Shown: piece by piece, positions 55,630 through 63,456 of the stretch
Position numbering within the stretch: position 1 is the first letter of the stretch
Layout of the letters: each line of letters begins with the position of its first letter
NCBI RefSeq assembly: GCF_000716875.1
Contig: NZ_JNWQ01000022.1
Span: 21,207 to 85,206 of the forward strand
Reading direction: 5' to 3'
From: Streptomyces novaecaesareae
GTDB taxonomy: Bacteria > Actinomycetota > Actinomycetes > Streptomycetales > Streptomycetaceae
DNA: 64,000 bases
Made by a program: the position numbers and the translations under genes
The notes under the pieces: generated by a model
What the model was told of the DNA's origin: nothing
Database searches by the model: none
Seen by the model: only the letters and a program-made list of their open reading frames with translations

Positions 55630-56196
55630 TCAGGCCATCCAGCGCTGGGCCGGGTCAGCCGGGTTGCAGCCGGTCATCGAGGTGTACTGGGCGACGCCGG
55701 CGGAGGTGAGGCACTGCCCGGTGGCCGCGTTGCGGATCAGGTACCAGCCGCGGTCCTCGTCGGTCAGCCGCCACTTCTGGTTGGCCGGCATCCAGTCCCC
55801 GGCCGGGCGGTTGAGGCCGTCCCAGCCTCCGGGGGTGTCCCAGAGCTGGACGGCGCCCGAGCGGGTGTCGAGGTCGACGAGTTTGCCGTCGCCGCCGTGC
55901 GAGATGGCCGTGGTGCCGTCGCAGTAGGCCCAGAACGACCAGGTCTGGGCGGTGGACTGGTCGTTGGCCGCGTAGACGCCGATCCGCCGGCCGTTGGTCT
56001 CGTCGTTGTTCGGCAGGTCGAGGACGCCGGCGGCGCCGTTGTAGACCTTCCCGGGCGTGTGCAGGGCGGGCCCCAGGTCGCAGGCGCCGGCCTGCGCCGC
56101 CTGTGCGGCCGGCGTGCCGACGACGGCCGCCCCCGCGACGGCCGCGACGGCGCCGAGCGTGGCGAGGAACGTGCGGGTACGGGTGGTGGATCTCAT
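55630..56196 (-). CDS. Secreted ricin-type beta-trefoil lectin-like protein
   Basis: 188 residues with a clear signal peptide (MRSTTRTRTFLATLGAVAAVAGAAVVGTP...AQA). The mature part is one ricin B-type trefoil with QxW-type motifs in AQTWSFWAY, NQKWRL and AQRWMA. Cys pairs (GACDLG, AYCDGT, GQCLTS, TGCNPA) suggest disulfides. It has no catalytic domain, so it is probably a carbohydrate-binding secreted protein. Confidence 0.8.
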   Translation of the reverse strand: MRSTTRTRTFLATLGAVAAVAGAAVVGTPAAQAAQAGACDLGPALHTPGKVYNGAAGVLDLPNNDETNGRRIGVYAANDQSTAQTWSFWAYCDGTTAISHGGDGKLVDLDTRSGAVQLWDTPGGWDGLNRPAGDWMPANQKWRLTDEDRGWYLIRNAATGQCLTSAGVAQYTSMTGCNPADPAQRWMA

Positions 56197-56226
56197 CGTG
56201 GTTTTCTCCCTCTGGTGTGGTGGACG

Positions 56227-56366
56227 TTCCCGGCGTCAGCGGCGCCGGAGTACCGTCCCGGCGTCAGCGGCGCGGGAGGACGGTCCCGGCATCGGCGGCG
56301 CGGGAGGACGGTCCCGGCATCGGCGGCGCGGGACGGCGGTTCCGGCGTCAGCCGCGCGGCACCTGG
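56227..56366. repeat. 28-bp tandem repeat, five copies
   Basis: Units of the form GTCCCGGCATCGGCGGCGCG (first 20 bases) begin at about 56227, 56255, 56283, 56311 and 56339, exactly 28 bp apart. Copies three and four are almost identical; the outer ones have drifted. They lie between the CHAP-domain gene and the ricin-lectin gene, and the last unit runs into the CHAP gene stop. The period is not a multiple of three. Confidence 0.85.
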
Positions 56367-57223
56367 AGCGCGGCCCACTGCTTGGGGCCGGGGATGCCGT
56401 CGGCGTCCGAGCCGGAGTCGCCGAGCTTGTGCTGCCAGTTGCGGAAGGACTCGCGGTCGGCGTCGGACCACTCGGGGCCGGGGCCCTCGGCGTAGGCGGA
56501 GCAGCCTTCGGCGACGAGGCGCTCGCCCATCCGGGTGATGACCTCGCTGTTCTGGCCGTCGTGGAAGAACTCGGCGCCGGGGAAGGGCTCGTAGCCGTCG
56601 CCCCCGTCGCCCCCCTCACCGCCGCCGTCGGCCGCCGGAGCGGTGCCGCCGGCCGCGCCGCCGCTCGGGCTGTCGGTCGAGGAGGCCTCCTGCCCGAAGT
56701 AGAGCGCCCCGGGTCGGTCCTTCCACTCCGGGTCGGCGAGGACGACGCCCTCGGCGAACTCCGGGATGCCGTAGCCGTGGACCCAGTCCGAGCGGCGCTC
56801 ACGGGTCTTCATGTAGACGCCGTCGCTCTCGGAGCTACCGCCGTCGCTGGTGTTGGTGTTGCCCTCGACGGTGGTGATGGTGGAGGTGGTGTAGGCCACG
56901 CAGATGCCGGTGTGGCTGCCGCCGCCCGGGCCGAAGAAGACCTGGCCGCCGATCACCGGGTACTCGGTGAAGCGGCCGCGGTCCTTGAACCAGGCGACGC
57001 CCTCCGCGCAGGAGGCGGTCACCGGGAAGAGGCCGGCGTTGCCGGACTCCTGGGCGCACCAGGCGACGAAGGTGGCGCACCAGGCCTCGCCCTGGGACCA
57101 CTCCAGGCCGGAGACGGCGGGGGAGAACTTCTGGATGTTGTTCCAGTGCCCGCCTTCGCGCCCCTCGTGGTAGCCGACCTGGTCTCGGGCGACGTTGATC
57201 AGGGCCGCCGCGTTCGAGGACAT
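56348..57223 (-). CDS. CHAP-type peptidoglycan hydrolase with C-terminal peptidoglycan-binding domain, no signal peptide
   Basis: 291 residues from ATG 57223. The N-terminal CHAP/NlpC-like domain has catalytic Cys in WSQGEAWCATFVAWCAQESG and a His in GGGSHTGICVAY. A Gly/Asp-rich linker (GGEGGDGGDG) follows. The C-terminal domain FPGAEFFHDGQNSEVITRMGERLVAEGC...ADGIPGPKQW matches the peptidoglycan-binding modules of actinophage endolysins and their host homologues. No signal peptide or membrane helix is present, as in phage lysins. It starts 42 bp after the CAP-domain gene, so the two may be one transcript. Confidence 0.8.
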   Translation of the reverse strand: MSSNAAALINVARDQVGYHEGREGGHWNNIQKFSPAVSGLEWSQGEAWCATFVAWCAQESGNAGLFPVTASCAEGVAWFKDRGRFTEYPVIGGQVFFGPGGGSHTGICVAYTTSTITTVEGNTNTSDGGSSESDGVYMKTRERRSDWVHGYGIPEFAEGVVLADPEWKDRPGALYFGQEASSTDSPSGGAAGGTAPAADGGGEGGDGGDGYEPFPGAEFFHDGQNSEVITRMGERLVAEGCSAYAEGPGPEWSDADRESFRNWQHKLGDSGSDADGIPGPKQWAALQVPRG

Positions 57224-57265
57224 GGGTGTGGACTCCTTGTTGCTGGAACGGTGCTGGTGGGGGTC

Positions 57266-58171
57266 TCAGGCCTGGCCGAAGGTCTGCACGTAGCGGCCCC
57301 AGTTGCCGCGCTGGCGCGGCGCGTAGCCGATGCCGATCGAGTTGTAGGCGGTGCCGAGGATGTTGTCCCGGTGGTGCGGGCTGTTCATCCACATCTGCAT
57401 GGCCTCGGCCATGCTGTTGCCCGGGGTGACGTTCTCGGCGGAGGCGCGCGAGACGAAGCCGGCGTCGCGGATGCGGTCCCAGGGGGAGCTGCCGTCGGTG
57501 CCGTCGTGCTGGGTGAGGTCGTGCGAGGCCATGTCGTTGGCGTGGCGCTGGGCGGCCGCGCTGAGGCGGTCGTCCAGGTGCAGCGCCGCGGCGCCGACGC
57601 GGCCGCGCTCGGCGTTGACGGCGTTCAGCATCTCGATGCGGAAGTCACCGCCGCCGCCCGGCTGGGGCTGGGGCTGCGGCTGGGGCTGCTGCTGCTGCTG
57701 GCCGCCGCCGCTGATGCCTCCGGCGGGGACGAGCTGCCAGCGCTGCGCCGGGTTGCCGTCGTCCTGCTTGGCGAGGGTGAGCGGGGAGCCCGGGGCGGCG
57801 GCGGTGATGAAGAGGGCGCCCTCGTCGCCGCGGGTGGTGCGGATGCGGACCCAGTCGTTGTCGACGGGCTCGAAGCACCAGTGCTGGTTGGGCTGGTTGT
57901 GCTCGTTGTACAGCCAGGTCTGGCCGATGGAGTAGTTGTAGTCCATGACCATGGCCTGGCCGGGGGCGTGCTTGCCGACGGTCAGCTGGGTCTCCAGGAG
58001 GAAGCTGCCGTTCTCCTTGGCCCAGAAGGTCCAGCCCTGGGCGGTGGTGCCGTTGGAGCCCCAGGACTGGATGGCGGTGCCGGCGGCGGTCTGGCTGGAG
58101 CGGACGTCGGCGACCGTTCCGTTGGCGGACTTGAGCGTCCAGGTCTGGCCGTGCTGCGGGAGCGTGGGCAT
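57266..58171 (-). CDS. Ricin-like lectin domain fused to a CAP (SCP/PR-1) domain
   Basis: 301 residues from ATG 58171 (GAGAGG site). Residues 1-150 form a beta-trefoil carbohydrate-binding domain (AQGWTFWAKENGSFLLETQL, NQHWCFEPVDNDWVRIRT, AQRWQLVPAGG). A Gln/Pro linker (QQQQQPQPQPQPQP) leads to a CAP domain with VNAERGRVGAAALHLDDRLSAAAQRHANDMASH, GFVSRASAENV and MWMNSPHHRDNILG (CAP metal-site His and Glu). CAP proteins are normally secreted, but no signal peptide is visible from this start. The upstream extension to 58273 does not supply one. Confidence 0.82.
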   Translation of the reverse strand: MPTLPQHGQTWTLKSANGTVADVRSSQTAAGTAIQSWGSNGTTAQGWTFWAKENGSFLLETQLTVGKHAPGQAMVMDYNYSIGQTWLYNEHNQPNQHWCFEPVDNDWVRIRTTRGDEGALFITAAAPGSPLTLAKQDDGNPAQRWQLVPAGGISGGGQQQQQPQPQPQPQPGGGGDFRIEMLNAVNAERGRVGAAALHLDDRLSAAAQRHANDMASHDLTQHDGTDGSSPWDRIRDAGFVSRASAENVTPGNSMAEAMQMWMNSPHHRDNILGTAYNSIGIGYAPRQRGNWGRYVQTFGQA

Positions 58172-58254
58172 GGGTTGCGCCTCTCGTCTGTGGTGTCGCC
58201 CCGGGCCGCTGTTCGCGGCGGCCCGGGGCCTGACGAGGAAGACGTTCCAGGAAT

Positions 58255-58336
58255 CCGGTAGACGGCTGGTCAACGCGCGTAGCGGATCCGGCCGTTGACG
58301 GTCTGTCTACCGGACCGGCAACCCGGTGTCTACCGG
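58255..58336. promoter_or_regulatory. Cluster of GTCTACCGG motifs near the CAP gene and a SARP gene
   Basis: CCGGTAGAC at 58255-58263 is the reverse complement of GTCTACCGG at 58305-58313 and 58328-58336. The two direct copies are 23 bp apart. A similar minus-strand GTCTACCG lies upstream of the B-lectin gene (about 63532). Direct repeats at about two helical turns are the binding style of SARP regulators, which are encoded on either side. The elements also allow hairpins and could act in termination. Confidence 0.4.
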
Positions 58337-61300
58337 CTCAGCAACCCCCTGACCTGCGCTGATTCATCCGCCAGCCCCAGCCGCTCGTACAGCTCCAGGG
58401 AGTCCGCCAGGCAGGCCCGGGCCTGGCGCGGCCGGCCGAGGCCGTCGAGCGCGGTGCCGAGGGTGCGCAGCAGGCCGGCCTCCAGGGCGGCGCTGGTGCG
58501 GCGGGCGAGCGGGAGGACGGCTTCGGCGGCGTCGACGGCGAGTAGCCAGCGGCCGGCCTCGGCGTGGATGCGGGCGGCGAGGTCGCCGGCTGCCGCGGCG
58601 AAGACGGTGACCTGGAGGGCGGTGAACTCCTCGCGGGCGCCGACGGCGTGGTCGAGTGCCGCCTCCGGGTCGCCGCACAGCCGCAGCACCCGGGCGAGGT
58701 AGTAGCGGCCGATCGCGGCGGAGACCGGCCCCGAGGCGCTCATCAGGCGGGCGCTGCGCTCGGCGGCGTCCCGGGCCTCGTCGACCCGGCCGGTCTGGGC
58801 GGCGCTGAAGGCGAACTCGCCGAGTGCGCTGCCCTCGGCGCGCTGGGCGCCGAGGCGGTGGAAGATCGCGGCGGCGCGGCCGGCGTGTTCGGCGGCCTCG
58901 GCGTAGCGGCCGTGCGTGCGGGCGTTGCTGCCGAGGGTGATCAGGGCCTTGGCGAGGACGCGTTCGGTCCGTTCCTGCCCGGCCGCACCCTGCCCGTCCG
59001 ACTTCCGCCCGGCCGCACCCTGCCCGCCCGACTCCTGCCCGGCCGCACCCTGCCCGCCCGACTCCTGCCGGTCCGACAGGGCGACGGCCCGGCGGATCTC
59101 CTCCTCGGACTCGGCGTAGCGGTTGATGTGCCAGAGCATGCTGCCGCGCAGGTAGTGGGCGAGGGCGAGCGGCCCGTGCTCGCCGCGGGCGGCGGCCTGC
59201 CGGGCGATGCGTTCGGCGAGGTCGGCGATGACGCCGGTCTGGGTGCGTTCCGGGAGTACGGCGCCCATCCGGTCGGCGAGTTCGGCGGCTCGGTCGAGCG
59301 ACAGGGCCGGGTCGTCGCAGCCGAGCGCGATGGCGGCGGCGTGCACCTCGGCCTGGTCGCGCATCCAGCGCACGGCTTCCGCGCCGTCGGCGATGGCCCG
59401 GCCGGGGGAGGCCACGGTGGCGCCGAGCAGGCTGAGTTCGGCCGGTTCGGCCTTGCGGGCGGCGAGGTCGGCGTTGCGGGCGGTGGCGAGGCAGAAGTCG
59501 AGCAGCCGGTCGGTGGCGGCGGTGCGTTCGGCGGCGTCGTCCTCGGCGGCGAGTCGGCCGCGGGCGTAGGCGCGGACGAGGTCGTGGAAGCCGTAGCGGC
59601 CGAACCGGGGGGAGTGCAGCAGGTTGAGGTCGACGAGGGTTTCGAGCAGTTCGTCGGCCTCGTCCTCGGTGCGGCCGAGCAGGGCGGCGGCGCAGTGCAG
59701 CGGGAGGTCGGGGGCGTCGGGCAGCGACATCAGGCGGAAGGCCCGGGCGAGTTCCGGGTCCAGGCGGCGGTAGGAGAGGGCGAAGGTGGCTTCCACCGTC
59801 CGTTCGCCGTCGCTGAGTTCGGCCAGCCGGTGCTCGTGGCACAGCCCTTCGGCGAGCGCGGCGAGGGTGAGCGAGGGGTCGGCGACGAGCCGGGAGGCGG
59901 CGATGCGGACGGCGAGCGGCAGCAGCCCGCAGGCCCGTACGACCTCCTCGGCGGCGTCGGCTTCGGCGGCGACGCGTTCGGCGCCGACGATGCGGGTGAG
60001 CAGTTCCAGGGCCTGCTCGGGCGGCAGGGTGTCCAGGCGCAGCTGGTGGGCGCCGGGGAGGCCGGCCAGCCGGTGGCGGCTGGTGATGAGGACGGCGCAG
60101 CCGGCCGAGCCGGGCAGCAGTGGTTCGACGTGGCCGGGTGTGGCGGCGTTGTCGAGGACGACCAGGACGCGCCGGCCGGCGAGCGCCGAGCGGTAGAGGG
60201 CGCTGCGTTCGCCGGTGTCGGGCGGGATCTCGGCGGGGTCGACGCCGAGGGCGAGCAGGAACCCGACGAGGACGGTGCCCGGGTCGGGCGGGGTGTGGTC
60301 GGCGCCGCGCAGGTCGGCGAAGAGCTGCCCGTCGGGGAAGCGTTCGCGGACCTGCCGGGCGACGTGCACGGCCAGGGTGGTCTTGCCGACGCCGCCCATG
60401 CCGTCCAGCGCGGAGACCACGACGGCGCGCCCGCCGCCCGCGGCGAGGCGGTCGAGGAGGGCTTCGACCTCTTCGGTGCGGCCGGTGAAGTCGGGCAGGC
60501 CGGCGGGGAGTTGGTCGGGCGCCTGCCAGGTGTCGGTGGCGGGGTCGGCCGGGTTTGTGGGGGCGGTGGCGGGCAGCAGCGAGGCGTCCTCGCGCAGGAT
60601 GCGCAGCTGGAGTTCGGCCGGGCCGCGGTCGTCCGGTGGCAGCGACGGCCGGGCGTCCTCGTACACGGCGAGCGCCTCGGCCTTGCGGCCCGCCTGGTAG
60701 AGGGCGCGCATCAGGACGGTGGTGAGCCGGGGCCGTCCGGGGTGTTCCAGGGCGAGTGCCTCGGCCTCGGCCGTCAGGTCGGTGCGGTCGCCGAGTTCGG
60801 CGTCCAGCTCCAGCTCGGTCTCCTTGGCCGAGATCCGCTGCTCGGCGAGGCGGGCCCGGACGGCTTCGGCGTGCGGCCCGGGCAGGCCGGCGAGCGGCTC
60901 GCCGACCCACAGCCGCTGGGCGCTGCGCAGCACCTTCCGGACCTCCTGGGGCGGCGCGTCCGCGTCCCGCAGCCGCCCGGCCTCGGCCAGCAGCTCCTCC
61001 CAAGCGGTGGCGTCCACCTCGGCGTGCGGCGCCCTGAACGCGTAGCCGTCGCCGACCCGCACCAGCGGCATCCGGTCCGGGTCGTCGCCGGTGTACGGCC
61101 GGAACGCGCTGCGCAGCCGGGAGACGGCGAGTTGGACGGCCTTGCGCGGATCGGCGGGCGAGGCCCCGCCCCACACCCCCTCGACCAGGACCGGGACGGC
61201 CACCGTCCGTCCGGGGGCCTGCAGCAGGACGGCGAGCACGGCCCGCTGCTGCGGCCTGCCCAACTCCAGCTCCTGCTCCCCGTACCAGGCCCGCAGCGGC

Positions 61301-61344
61301 CCCAGCAGTCCGAACCGCAGCCCGGCTCCCCCCAAGTCACCCAT
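58330..61344 (-). CDS. AfsR/SARP-family regulator with BTAD, NB-ARC and TPR domains
   Basis: 1004 residues. An OmpR-type winged helix (about 10-100, LRFGLLGPLRAWYGEQELELGRPQQRAVLAVLL) and a BTAD domain (to about 255) are followed by an NB-ARC ATPase. The ATPase has an intact Walker A, GMGGVGKTTLAVHVA (about 313-327), and a Walker B near RVLVVLDNA. The C-terminal third is tetratricopeptide-like. Near residue 760-790 is a (Q)ESGGQGAAG decapeptide repeat, from 30-bp DNA repeats at about 58976-59070. Such proteins activate secondary-metabolite or differentiation genes on ATP binding. It is divergent from a second, shorter SARP. Confidence 0.92.
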   Translation of the reverse strand: MGDLGGAGLRFGLLGPLRAWYGEQELELGRPQQRAVLAVLLQAPGRTVAVPVLVEGVWGGASPADPRKAVQLAVSRLRSAFRPYTGDDPDRMPLVRVGDGYAFRAPHAEVDATAWEELLAEAGRLRDADAPPQEVRKVLRSAQRLWVGEPLAGLPGPHAEAVRARLAEQRISAKETELELDAELGDRTDLTAEAEALALEHPGRPRLTTVLMRALYQAGRKAEALAVYEDARPSLPPDDRGPAELQLRILREDASLLPATAPTNPADPATDTWQAPDQLPAGLPDFTGRTEEVEALLDRLAAGGGRAVVVSALDGMGGVGKTTLAVHVARQVRERFPDGQLFADLRGADHTPPDPGTVLVGFLLALGVDPAEIPPDTGERSALYRSALAGRRVLVVLDNAATPGHVEPLLPGSAGCAVLITSRHRLAGLPGAHQLRLDTLPPEQALELLTRIVGAERVAAEADAAEEVVRACGLLPLAVRIAASRLVADPSLTLAALAEGLCHEHRLAELSDGERTVEATFALSYRRLDPELARAFRLMSLPDAPDLPLHCAAALLGRTEDEADELLETLVDLNLLHSPRFGRYGFHDLVRAYARGRLAAEDDAAERTAATDRLLDFCLATARNADLAARKAEPAELSLLGATVASPGRAIADGAEAVRWMRDQAEVHAAAIALGCDDPALSLDRAAELADRMGAVLPERTQTGVIADLAERIARQAAARGEHGPLALAHYLRGSMLWHINRYAESEEEIRRAVALSDRQESGGQGAAGQESGGQGAAGRKSDGQGAAGQERTERVLAKALITLGSNARTHGRYAEAAEHAGRAAAIFHRLGAQRAEGSALGEFAFSAAQTGRVDEARDAAERSARLMSASGPVSAAIGRYYLARVLRLCGDPEAALDHAVGAREEFTALQVTVFAAAAGDLAARIHAEAGRWLLAVDAAEAVLPLARRTSAALEAGLLRTLGTALDGLGRPRQARACLADSLELYERLGLADESAQVRGLLSR

Positions 61345-61473
61345 GTCCCGTCCCGAAAGTCGTCCTGCGCCGGTATCCCGCCACTTCCGTCCGGACAGCG
61401 GCGCCCCCTTGCCCCGGCGGCCTATGCTCTGTCACTGATTGTGCACCGGAACGGGGGTTTCGAGGGGGGAGCT

Positions 61474-62916
61474 GTGCGGCTCGATTTCCGAGTGCTGGGG
61501 CCGTTGCGCGCCCGGTGCGACGACCGTGAGGTAGAGCTCGGCCGGCCGCAGCAGCGGGCCGTGCTGGCCGCGTTGCTGCTGTCTCCGGGGCAGCTGGTGC
61601 CGACGGAGCGGCTGGTCGAGGGCTTGTGGGGCGAGGACGACACGTCCTGGCCGAAGGATCCGGTCGGCCAGATCGGCACCCATGCGCACCGGTTGCGGCG
61701 GGCGCTCGGCGCCCCCGGGCTGCTGGTGGCGGCGGCCGGCGGGTACCGGTTGGCGGTGCCGCGCGAGTCGGTGGACCTGTTCCGGTACGAGGCCGCGGTG
61801 GCGGACGCCGTCGCGCTGCGTCACCAGGACCCGGTCCGGGCGCGGGAGTTGCTCACCGCCGCGCTGGGGGCCTGGGAGGGCGGTCGGGTGTGGGAGGGCG
61901 GCCGCGCGCTGGACGGCGTGCCGGGGGCGTTCGCCGAACGGGCGCGGGAACGCCTGGCGGCCGGGCGCTTCGCGGCGGTGAAGGCACTGCTCGACCTGGA
62001 CCTGGTGCTCGGCCGGCACGCCGACGCGGTGGAGCCGCTGGCCGCCCTGGCGGCCGCGCACCCGCAGGACGAGGAGGTGCACCGGCTGCGCCTGCTGGCG
62101 CTGCACCGGTGCGGCCGCACGGCGGAGGCTCTGGTGGTGTACGAGGAGCTGCGGGAGCGGCTGGACCGCGAGCTGGGGCTGGAACCGGCGGCCGCGGTGG
62201 TCGAGCTGGCCGACCGGATCCGGCGGGGACAGTCGCCGGTGCCCCTGCGGCGGCTGCCCAGGCCCGGCCAGCTGCCGCCGGACCTCCCCGACCTGGTCGG
62301 CCGGGCCGGGCTGGCGCGGCAGGCCGAACAGGTCCTCCGGACGGCGGGCGGCTCGCCGGTGGTGGGGCTGTCGGGCCCGGCGGGCAGCGGGACCTCCGCG
62401 CTGGCGGTGCACATCGCCCATGCTGTCCAGGACGCCTTTCCGGACGGCCAGCTCTACACGAGCGGCGGTGAACCGGGTGCCGTCCTGGCGGCCTTCCTGC
62501 GGGCCCTGGGCGAGCGGCCCGCCGACACCGCCCCGGTCGGCGAGCTGACCGGGCACTACCGGGCGGCGCTGGCCGGACGGCGGGTGCTGGTGGTGCTCGA
62601 CGGGGCGGCCGACCCGACCCCGCTGCTCCCCATGGCACCGGGCTGTGCGGCGGTGGTGACGGGAGCCGACCCCGGGGTGCTGCCCGCCGAGGCGGTCCGG
62701 CTGGCGGTCGGACCGCTGGAGCCGCACGACGCCCACGAACTGCTCGCGCGGATCGTGGGCGTGGAGCGGATCAGCCGGGAGCCGGACGCGGCGGCCGAAC
62801 TGGCCGGCCTCTGCGGCTACCTGCCCGTGCTGCTGCGGACAGCGGCGACGCGGCTCGCGGCCCGGCCCTGGTGGTCGGTGGCGGACCTGGTCAGGTGGCT
62901 CACCGAACGGGGGTGA
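61474..62916 (+). CDS. Shorter SARP-family regulator with a degenerate nucleotide-binding domain
   Basis: 480 residues from GTG 61474 (AGGGGGGA site). It has the winged helix (DFRVLGPLRARCDDREVELGRPQQRAVLAALL) and a BTAD domain. The truncated NB-ARC-like domain ends soon after the arginine-rich region, with no TPR. Its Walker A reads GPAGSGTSALA (about 299-309), so the essential Lys is replaced by Thr. ATP binding is therefore doubtful. It looks like a degenerated relative of the divergent AfsR-type protein. Length exceeds simple SARPs (about 270). Confidence 0.88.
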   Translation: MRLDFRVLGPLRARCDDREVELGRPQQRAVLAALLLSPGQLVPTERLVEGLWGEDDTSWPKDPVGQIGTHAHRLRRALGAPGLLVAAAGGYRLAVPRESVDLFRYEAAVADAVALRHQDPVRARELLTAALGAWEGGRVWEGGRALDGVPGAFAERARERLAAGRFAAVKALLDLDLVLGRHADAVEPLAALAAAHPQDEEVHRLRLLALHRCGRTAEALVVYEELRERLDRELGLEPAAAVVELADRIRRGQSPVPLRRLPRPGQLPPDLPDLVGRAGLARQAEQVLRTAGGSPVVGLSGPAGSGTSALAVHIAHAVQDAFPDGQLYTSGGEPGAVLAAFLRALGERPADTAPVGELTGHYRAALAGRRVLVVLDGAADPTPLLPMAPGCAAVVTGADPGVLPAEAVRLAVGPLEPHDAHELLARIVGVERISREPDAAAELAGLCGYLPVLLRTAATRLAARPWWSVADLVRWLTERG

Positions 62917-62979
62917 GGGCCGGGGCGCGACGAGTTGTTCACTCGCGTTGTTCAGGACGCGTTGTTCAGGACGAGTTGT

Positions 62980-63456
62980 TTAGTACGGGTCCGAGCTGCG
63001 GATCGTGAACCGGCCGATGTTCTCGACACGGTTGTCGACGAAGACGATGTCGACTCCGCCGTGGTCGGAGAGCGACACGGAGGCCCGCTCGTTGGGGCTG
63101 GACTTGAAGCTGTTGCTGGCCCAGCAGACGCGGTCGTTGCTGCCGTAGACGACGAAGTTGCCGTCGCCCTGCATGATCGCCTTCTGGCCGCAGCCCCAGG
63201 TGCCCGGGGCGGCCCACACCGCCGTCGGGTACGAGTAGCCCTTGTAGATGACGAGGTTGCCGTCGCTCTGGAGGATCAGCTTGGTGTCGTTGTAGCTGAG
63301 GTAGCCGCCCTGGTAGAGGATCCCGGGCTCGTTCAACTGTGAGCCGGCCGAGTAGTCGGCCTGCGCGGTCCCTGCCGACAGCATCGTCCCGACCAGTGCC
63401 AGCACACCGGCCGCCGTTCCGACGGCCGTGCGCCGCAGCGTCTTCGTCGCCTTCAT
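62980..63456 (-). CDS. Secreted bulb-type mannose-binding (B-)lectin
   Basis: 158 residues from ATG 63456, giving a clean signal peptide (MKATKTLRRTAVGTAAGVLALVG...AQA). Two QxDxNxVxY sugar-binding motifs are visible: LQSDGNLVIY and MQGDGNFVVY. A third blade (ASVSLSDHGGVDIVFVD) lacks the consensus. The protein has no other domain. The upstream extension is open but has no support. Likely a secreted carbohydrate-binding protein of this lectin/wall cluster. Confidence 0.85.
   Translation of the reverse strand: MKATKTLRRTAVGTAAGVLALVGTMLSAGTAQADYSAGSQLNEPGILYQGGYLSYNDTKLILQSDGNLVIYKGYSYPTAVWAAPGTWGCGQKAIMQGDGNFVVYGSNDRVCWASNSFKSSPNERASVSLSDHGGVDIVFVDNRVENIGRFTIRSSDPY

Noticed and set aside
56227..56366. 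Considered a CRISPR array because of the regular 28-bp period
   Set aside because: The units are contiguous with no unique spacers, and there are no cas genes. It is an ordinary tandem repeat.
55630..58171. Considered a prophage remnant because of the endolysin-like CHAP/peptidoglycan-binding protein
   Set aside because: No holin, tail, integrase or other phage gene is nearby, and neighbouring lectin and CAP genes have normal streptomycete codon use.
58564..61473. A very long plus-strand frame (1450 codons) upstream of and joined to the short SARP
   Set aside because: Its first 970 codons are antisense to the large SARP gene. The true start is GTG 61474, with a ribosome site and the winged-helix domain beginning there.
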